Shown here: positions 58,321 through 64,000 of the stretch, in pieces
Layout of the letters: each line of letters begins with the position of its first letter
How positions within the stretch are numbered: position 1 is the first letter of the stretch
NCBI RefSeq assembly: GCF_001638985.1
Contig: NW_017265173.1
Span: forward strand, 197,062 to 261,061
From: Phycomyces blakesleeanus NRRL 1555(-)
Taxonomy: Eukaryota > Mucoromycota > Mucoromycetes > Mucorales > Phycomycetaceae
Direction: 5' to 3'
DNA length: 64,000 bases
The notes under the pieces: model-generated
Told to the model about the DNA's origin: nothing
The model's input: only the letters and a program-made list of their open reading frames with translations
Databases searched by the model: none
Translations under genes and position numbers: made by a program

Positions 58321-58810
58321 TGATTGGCCGAGCAAAACAGAACAGAAAACAAAAAAGAGGCAAAGCAATGAGACTTGCCTATTGTCTCTTTGTATTTATA
58401 CGGTTTTTTCCCTGATACAGTTTACTTGTGAGTAACGTGCACAGTGAATGTGTCTACAAGTCACAACCACGCATACATGCATATACACATACTAATATAC
58501 ACAAAGGCATACAGCCATACAGCCATACAGACATATAATACATATATACTTAAAATGTCAAATATATATAACCCTATCCAGTGTTTGTCCGATTGTATTT
58601 GTTTGGTTTTTTTTGTCCTCCAAACAATGCCTGCTATTTTGTGTGTATTTGATGATGATGATAATGATGATGACGATATCCCCTTTTTTTTGGGTTTTGG
58701 TATTTCTCTTTCAGTTATAATACAATACAATATAGTATACTATAGAAATGTAATAGAATAGTCTACTATATATATATATATTGAATACAAAGTAAATAAA
58801 TAAATCAGAT
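58321..58810. other. Intergenic between two minus-strand host genes
   Basis: About 490 bp that should hold the NVJ2-like promoter and the 3' UTR of the CUE3-like gene. It contains a GATGATGATGATAATGATGA microsatellite near 58651-58675 and a (TA)n near 58770. No gene was seen. Confidence 0.5.
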
Positions 58811-61322
58811 TTAGGCAATAGGACCAGCACCACCAGCTTTAACCAACTTCTTATCGTGCATCTTTTTACGGTTGTGGTTTCCGAATCTGGCTTTGTTTTT
58901 GTCCTTGTAGGATCTGTCTTTGGCTTCTGTGGGTGGAGGTCGGTTATCCTTTTTGTTCTTTAGCTGCTCCTTCTTTTGTGCCTCTGACACTTGAGAGGAA
59001 ACTTGAGCCTGACTACCATCGAATAGGGCATACTTGTCCAGAATACGTTGTTTACGAGGCTATTTTGTTTTGTTCGTGTTTAGTTAGAAGGGATAATAGC
59101 AATAGCAATAGCAATCATGCAAACAATGTACAAGTAAATCATGATAATCATAGTCACAATCATAACCATAATAATTTTAAAAAATAAAATAAAATTAAGC
59201 TTACATTTCTGGCAAACATAACTGCCCAGCCTTCTAGTTGTTCGTCTGTCATATGTGTCTTCTCTCTCATGCTTGTTCGCTTTGCAGACCTGCGTACAAC
59301 AGGAGAGCGTGCAAAGCTTTCGGGATCGCTTGTAAACCAATGCACCAAATCACTCTCATTGAGGATATTTGGATCCACAATCTCTTTTTTAGGTTTCGCA
59401 ACATCTTCGTTGTCCTCTACTGCACCAGACCCAACGGCACCTCCAACGTAATCTACATCATCGTAGGTATCATCATAATCCTCTTCATACATGTTGACCA
59501 CCCGTTGCAAAAGATTAGACTTTTGACTATCCACAAAGCTCTTGTCGTCTATAACCGATTTTGCGGTTACATCTCTATCAAAAAGAAAAAAAAATTAATA
59601 AATCAACTTTCTTGTATACATAAAATAGGTAAAATTGAACTTACGTTTTCTTTCCTAGGTGAATCTTTGTTTTGTCAACACTGTGTCGTAGCATGTCAAA
59701 CTCATCATTGTCAAAGATATTACGTCGTGAATCCAATAAGTTTTCCTTTTCATAATCAGCCGCACCATGTGGAGAGGCTTCCACTTGAGCGGATTTCTTT
59801 TCTTTCGGTGTTTGTCTAAATCCAACAAAATCACTTTGATTAGTTAAAGCCAGTATAGTTGGTAGAATTTTATCTCTCTCTCTCTCTCTCTCTCTCTTCC
59901 TTTCTTCTATTCATTACAAACAGACTTAGCAACCTACCTCTTCATTGAACGGTCCAAAGTAGCTAATGATGGTGGAAGGGTATCCTCTAGCAATTGCATC
60001 ACAACTCGTTCAGGGTCATTCTGGTTTTCTTCCAGACATGCTTCGATAAACCCGATACCCAGATCAGGAAATACATCCAAAACCTGAGAAACAAATGTCA
60101 TTTGTTCTACATTTGCATCCGCATCCGCATCTGCATACACATGGTTATCACCCTCTGCCGACTCAATAGTGTTATTGCTATGATTTGTTGTCCGTGACTT
60201 TGTCTGCTGCTTATTTTTCTTGGGTTTCTTTGGTATAGCCGAGTGCCACGGTGATATTCCTTGGCTCATGTCTCGGACCTGCTGCATCGACATCTTGAGG
60301 AATTCTATCCGCTCATCTTCTCCACCCCACAATGAACTGTTGACTATATCCAGCTTTGCGGAGGCACAGAATGCAACCTCCCAATCCATGACCATTGGCG
60401 CATCCTCAAAGATGCCTTTACCACCTTCCAGACCATCATTTTCTATCAGTTCCAGAATGTACTTACTCCAATGGTCGACTATTGCGTCTTTGTCGCTTGA
60501 CAGATTTTCAATAGTTTTACCAAAAGAGGAAGAAGAAGGTGTCAAAGGAATCAGCTGGGTCGGGTCATGAGTGTCGGTGACAAATCCAAGTAATAAAAAG
60601 AAGCGTCGATCCATCAGACTGTTGAAGGTAGAGACCAATGCATACTTGAGGTGATAAAAGAACGGGTGGTCTTTTGATTCTGCTGAGACTGACTGATAGA
60701 TAGTTTCAAGGCTGTGGTAGCACTCCAAGACTCTTTTTTCAATATCGTGCCTTATGAAGAAGCCGTCTATATACAAGGTAGCCGACACTAGGACATCTAA
60801 CAGGCGACAGACTACAAATGCTCTCTCCAGAGTCTGTCTTTTTGGTTGCGTCGAAATTGCCTTTGGGAGGCCGACAAGACAATCTGTCAAGAGAGTCAAA
60901 GATTCTTTGATGTGCCCGGAGATCATCGGACTGTTGTCTAGCAGTTGGGAAAAAATTTGGCGAACAGTTACTGGGTTGGAGGAGTTGTAGACGGCTGCAA
61001 AGCTTGTGAGCTGGCCGGATGAAAACAAAGGACTTGCTGCAAGTTCGATCCGCCCCTTGGATAACAAGGATGCCGCGCGTACGTAGAGGACAAACACGGC
61101 GCGGGAGAGTGCAGGATCGATTGGCGTTTTGTCCATCTGGACGTCGAGAATAGAGGTCAGGAGAGTACTAAGACTGGTATTATTGATCCACTCATCGCTA
61201 AACTCTTCGTCAGAGGTGTCCAAAAGGGTGTTGAGTTGGGTTATCCAGACTTGTTTGGCATCAGTCCAGATTGTTTCTGGAATCGAGTGTGTGTGATGAG
61301 GAAAGGGAATAAAGGTAATCAT
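58811..61322 (-). CDS. CUE3: CUE3/ASCC2-like CUE-domain protein
   Basis: The family member of the ribosome quality-control trigger (yeast Cue3, human ASCC2), which binds ubiquitin on stalled ribosomes through its CUE domain. Exons 59938-61322, 59645-59815, 59205-59574 and 58811-59059 join in frame with GT-AG boundaries, giving 725 codons. An all-helical N-terminal region (about residues 1-370) matches the family layout. The CUE domain is near residues 408-450 (FVSQVLDVFPDLGIGFIEAC, then NDPERVVMQLLEDTLP). Next come HLGKKT, the acidic MYEEDYDDTYDDVDYV block seen in Cue3/ASCC2, and a basic C-terminus (NRPPPTEAK, KARFGNHNRKK). No lesions. Assigned from the CUE domain plus the acidic/basic tail; confidence in orthology is moderate to high. 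Confidence 0.82.
59874..59897 (+). repeat. (TC)n microsatellite in CUE3-like intron 1
   Basis: About twelve TC units within the first intron of the CUE3-like gene. On the transcribed strand it is (GA)n. Confidence 0.85.
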
Positions 61323-62945
61323 AATTATTATTATTTTGATTGAGTTATTGAGTTGAGTTGAGTTGGGTAAATGAGATAAGATATATTATTGCGTTTGTTG
61401 CTATTTCTATCTCTTTGAGTGCCTCTGAGAAGGAGTAAATGAAAACAAAAAGGTAAAGAATATGTATATGTGTATAGTGTCTGTGTGAGGTGAGTTTGCG
61501 GGACTTCTTTTACTGCGGTTCATTGTAAGGCAAGTATGCATTGGTACTTTTTTTTTTTTTTTTTAATTTTTTGTGACTATTCCATTTTGTGACATTTTTA
61601 TAATCCGCTATTCTTTTTTTTGAACAAAATTTACGACCAAAAAAAATAAAAAAAAATATAGTAAAATTAGCTCAGCCAATCAAATTAAATATTGTTCACA
61701 TACCTATTTGTTCTAGGTGTGTTGTTAAATTGTTGAATGTAAAGCATAATAATAATAATAATAATAATAATAAAAGCTGCACGCATGCTATGGGTGAGAA
61801 AAGGCCAACAAGCAACACGTATATATATAAAAGAATTGAAAATTATTTAAGTACTACAATTACCAACCATTCTTCTTTTTCTCCCGTTTACTTCTTATTT
61901 GTCTAACAGTAATATTACGGGAACGACATTTCTATCTAACCGGACTGATAGATTGGGACTATATGTCCGAAATCAGGTGTCTTTTTCTAATCCTTCAAGG
62001 CAAAATGGCGTGTCCTGGAAAAAACGCAACATATTCATTGTATACATTAGCTTTACTACTTTGTGTTAATCTATCTATCCCCAGACACCTAACTCTTATT
62101 ATTTTATGAGCAAAAATCTGTATTTGGGCAACTTAATAATAAAGTACTGTCTCATACAAAAATCAATTGCTGCATATTCAATTAGTAGCCCTAAAGTTAG
62201 ACTTGATAATAAAGAAATGATAATAATTAGTCACAGCTATACTATATCAATAGTCAGCTATGTAGAAGATCATAAGGAGTTGTTGTCATTAAAGCGTGAC
62301 GCAATCTTGTTGAATATTTCACTAATTATCGGCCTTCTTACGCGTATCATGTGTTTCTCTTTCTTTCACCTACTTATATTCCCAGAATTGGACAGTGCCA
62401 ACTGATAGGTAGTCCCCATCCACTCTTTTTTTACAAAGTATAAAAGAAAATCTTTTCGAATATTATGTACCCTGGCTGTCATTTCTTATCATAATAAGAA
62501 TGGATCCTTAGGGACCAGATATAGTTATGCCATGCCGGAAAAGGGGCCACGATTTGTGGTCTGGTAGAATCAAAATGTGGCCCCCACCAGGAAATGTCGT
62601 CCCCCTAAAATTAGCCCAGGCTATCTAGGCTGTCCCACCAGGCTGTCTGTAAGGTTCCCTGTACTTGTCATTATCTTTCACAATACCACGGCAGAATTGA
62701 CTAATCTTGCTGTTGCGTCAGAAAAACTACCTTTTCTTTTAGAGCTGCCTTGCCATGGTTGGGCAAAATCTTGCTACTTGCTTAATTCTTGATCAATATC
62801 TGATCAATTGTAGCTCACTTCTCTCAATCCACTCGTAACTCTGGGACATTTCCTTACCCAGAAAAAAAGCCATCGCTTCGACGGATCGATCGGAATGACG
62901 ATACAACGATCCGATTGCTCTATACCATAGCACACCAAATCATTG
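61323..62945. other. Long intergenic region
   Basis: The upstream region of the CUE3-like gene. It has a T17-19 run near 61548-61564, an (AAT)n microsatellite at 61747-61774 and a weak ORF at 62106-62405 not regarded as a gene. The sequence becomes less AT-rich after about 62460. Confidence 0.5.
61747..61774 (+). repeat. (AAT)n microsatellite
   Basis: About nine AAT units. Confidence 0.85.
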
Positions 62946-63404
62946 ATGCCGGACCGAACGAAAATGAGTCAGTCCGTCACCACAAAAGAACTGGACGATA
63001 TCCACGATCATTGTATAAAAGCAAAATTAGATCCGCTTGACGATGCCCTAGGTGAGAGTTTAATAAAACGTGGCCTGGGTCGTTTGGATCGAGTTTTGGT
63101 CAAGATAAACGAACTACGAAAGAAGTCAACAAAATCTGCACTGCCAAATAATGACAAGGATCTTGTAATCAAAGATTGGGGCTTTGTGGATAAGTACTAT
63201 GAAGATCATGGATCATTGAATTGGGAAACAATTTTTAAACTTGGTAAAGCAAAAGGTCTGTTTGCTAATTATTCAAAATGGACCAGTGCCAGTATTTGTG
63301 TTCATCTCAGAAACTTTAACATTTTGGCACAAACCAATAAGGCCTACCTAATGACACAATATGTATTAAGTAGACGAACAATGGAAAACAAAACCCAGTA
63401 TTAG
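62946..63404 (+). CDS. Hypothetical protein, 152 codons
   Basis: An ATG-started ORF of about 152 residues (MPDRTKMSQSVTTKELDD...), with a second possible start at residue 7. It is charged, mostly helical by inspection (IKRGLGRLDRVLVKINELRK, then FKLGKAKGLFANYSKW), with no transmembrane segment and no recognised domain. Codon use and composition are less AT-rich than the neighbouring spacer, which supports real coding, but no homologue is known to me. It could also be the 5' exon of a larger gene or a remnant of a mobile element. Confidence 0.4.
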   Translation: MPDRTKMSQSVTTKELDDIHDHCIKAKLDPLDDALGESLIKRGLGRLDRVLVKINELRKKSTKSALPNNDKDLVIKDWGFVDKYYEDHGSLNWETIFKLGKAKGLFANYSKWTSASICVHLRNFNILAQTNKAYLMTQYVLSRRTMENKTQY

Positions 63405-63449
63405 GGCTTCCCATGATATAATGCTTACGTGGGTATCATATACAATGAT

Positions 63450-63707
63450 TCATTCTCTTGGTACACTTTTACCCTTGGGAGTCTGAATAAGAAAAATGTT
63501 TTTCCCGCTGTGTGTGTAGACAAAAGATTGCCTGCAAAAGAAATTGAATGATACGGATAGACACTCAAACTAGATTGTTAACGACTTACTTTTCCCCTTA
63601 CTGATTCCCACAAGATGTATCTCAAACTTATTTTCAATATCCTTGATATTCTATAGGATCTCATCCCATTTCTGGTCACTACTGCCGATTGGTACCAGTG
63701 CATACAT
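63450..63707 (-). pseudogene. Short two-exon gene remnant, unknown
   Basis: The start is at 63707 (MYALVPIGSSDQKWDEIL), followed by an in-frame TAG, then NIKDIENKFEIHLVGISKGK to a GTAAG donor after 63590. An AG acceptor before 63531 continues in phase with QSFVYTHSGKNIFLIQTPKG to a TGA at 63450-63452. The splice signals are good and the phase fits, but the stop makes it a pseudogene or a sequencing error. The family is not recognised. Confidence 0.35.
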
Positions 63708-64000
63708 CTTTCAATCTATCAGAGACGTAAGGTTAACCAAATAAATCCCTCCAATGAGTGTTACATTGATTTCGATTTACAATCCATATCTAAGTTTTCT
63801 ATCACAAACGCATTTCGAAAATAATTGAGTTAATCCTCCAAGTTGGGGAAAGGACGGATGATCCTCTTCATGAGTGTATATGTGAACTGACTAGAATGTT
63901 CTTCCAAATCTCTGAATGTGTCCTTTTGCAAACAAACACATACTACACTCGTACGAAAAAAAAAGAAAAGTCTTTAAAAAATCATGGTGCTTTATCACCC
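63708..64000. other. Window end, no gene seen
   Basis: No ORF, repeat or RNA gene was recognised in the last 290 bases. Confidence 0.4.

Noticed and set aside
62106..62405. 99-codon ORF as a gene
   Set aside because: AT-rich, no recognisable domain or splice context, and composition like the surrounding spacer.

Overview
The window is AT-rich eukaryotic DNA with short GT-AG introns (about 50-90 nt) and fungal genes. The only confident host protein genes lie at the right end: an NVJ2/TEX2-type SMP-domain lipid-transfer protein (55839-58320) and a CUE3/ASCC2-type ribosome quality control factor (58811-61322), both on the minus strand. Tnp2-type CACTA elements, a KDZ transposon, a Helitron, a MULE and tRNA-associated LTRs in AT-rich DNA suggest an early-diverging fungus, most likely Mucoromycota; this placement is inference. 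Nearly everything from 1 to 55 kb is mobile DNA, much of it nested.

1-5.3 kb: a truncated tRNA-Leu, then two tRNA-Gly(GCC) genes at the outer tips of a large inverted repeat that carries three solo LTRs. 5.3-7.9 kb: a decayed MULE with 28-bp terminal inverted repeats. 7.9-14.6 kb: CACTA element A. 15.0-16.5 kb: a broken Tc1-like DD34E transposase gene. 17.0-31.2 kb: an AT-rich minisatellite split by CACTA element C (17627-30940), whose accessory gene is split inside an intron by CACTA element B (19805-26460). A, B and C are each about 6.65 kb once nesting is removed, have CACTG ends and 3-bp target duplications (AAA, TGT, TTT). They carry a Tnp2-like transposase gene and a convergent four-exon accessory gene; A and B also carry a third, cryptic gene of very short exons on the other side.

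31.2-34.2 kb: a solo LTR, a tRNA-like sequence and another LTR. 34.27-54.99 kb: a composite nest. Its outermost layer appears to be a KDZ transposon of about 8.5 kb, bounded by about 150-bp inverted repeats, with an HMG-box-like gene at the left and a ten-exon KDZ transposase gene at the right, convergent. Inserted into it are CACTA D1 (37887-42637, target duplication CTG), an inverted, internally deleted relative D2 (42831-44511, GTT), a solo LTR (44781-45411, CATGT) and a Helitron (about 49532-54717) ending in a hairpin plus CTAG.

55-64 kb: host region with the NVJ2-like and CUE3-like genes, then a long intergenic stretch, a small unknown ORF and a short broken gene.

Almost every transposon gene has one or a few lesions (in-frame stops, homopolymer frameshifts, lost splice sites) but can still be aligned along its whole length, so the elements look recently inactivated. 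All coordinates, exon joins and homologies were read by eye; no database search was run.
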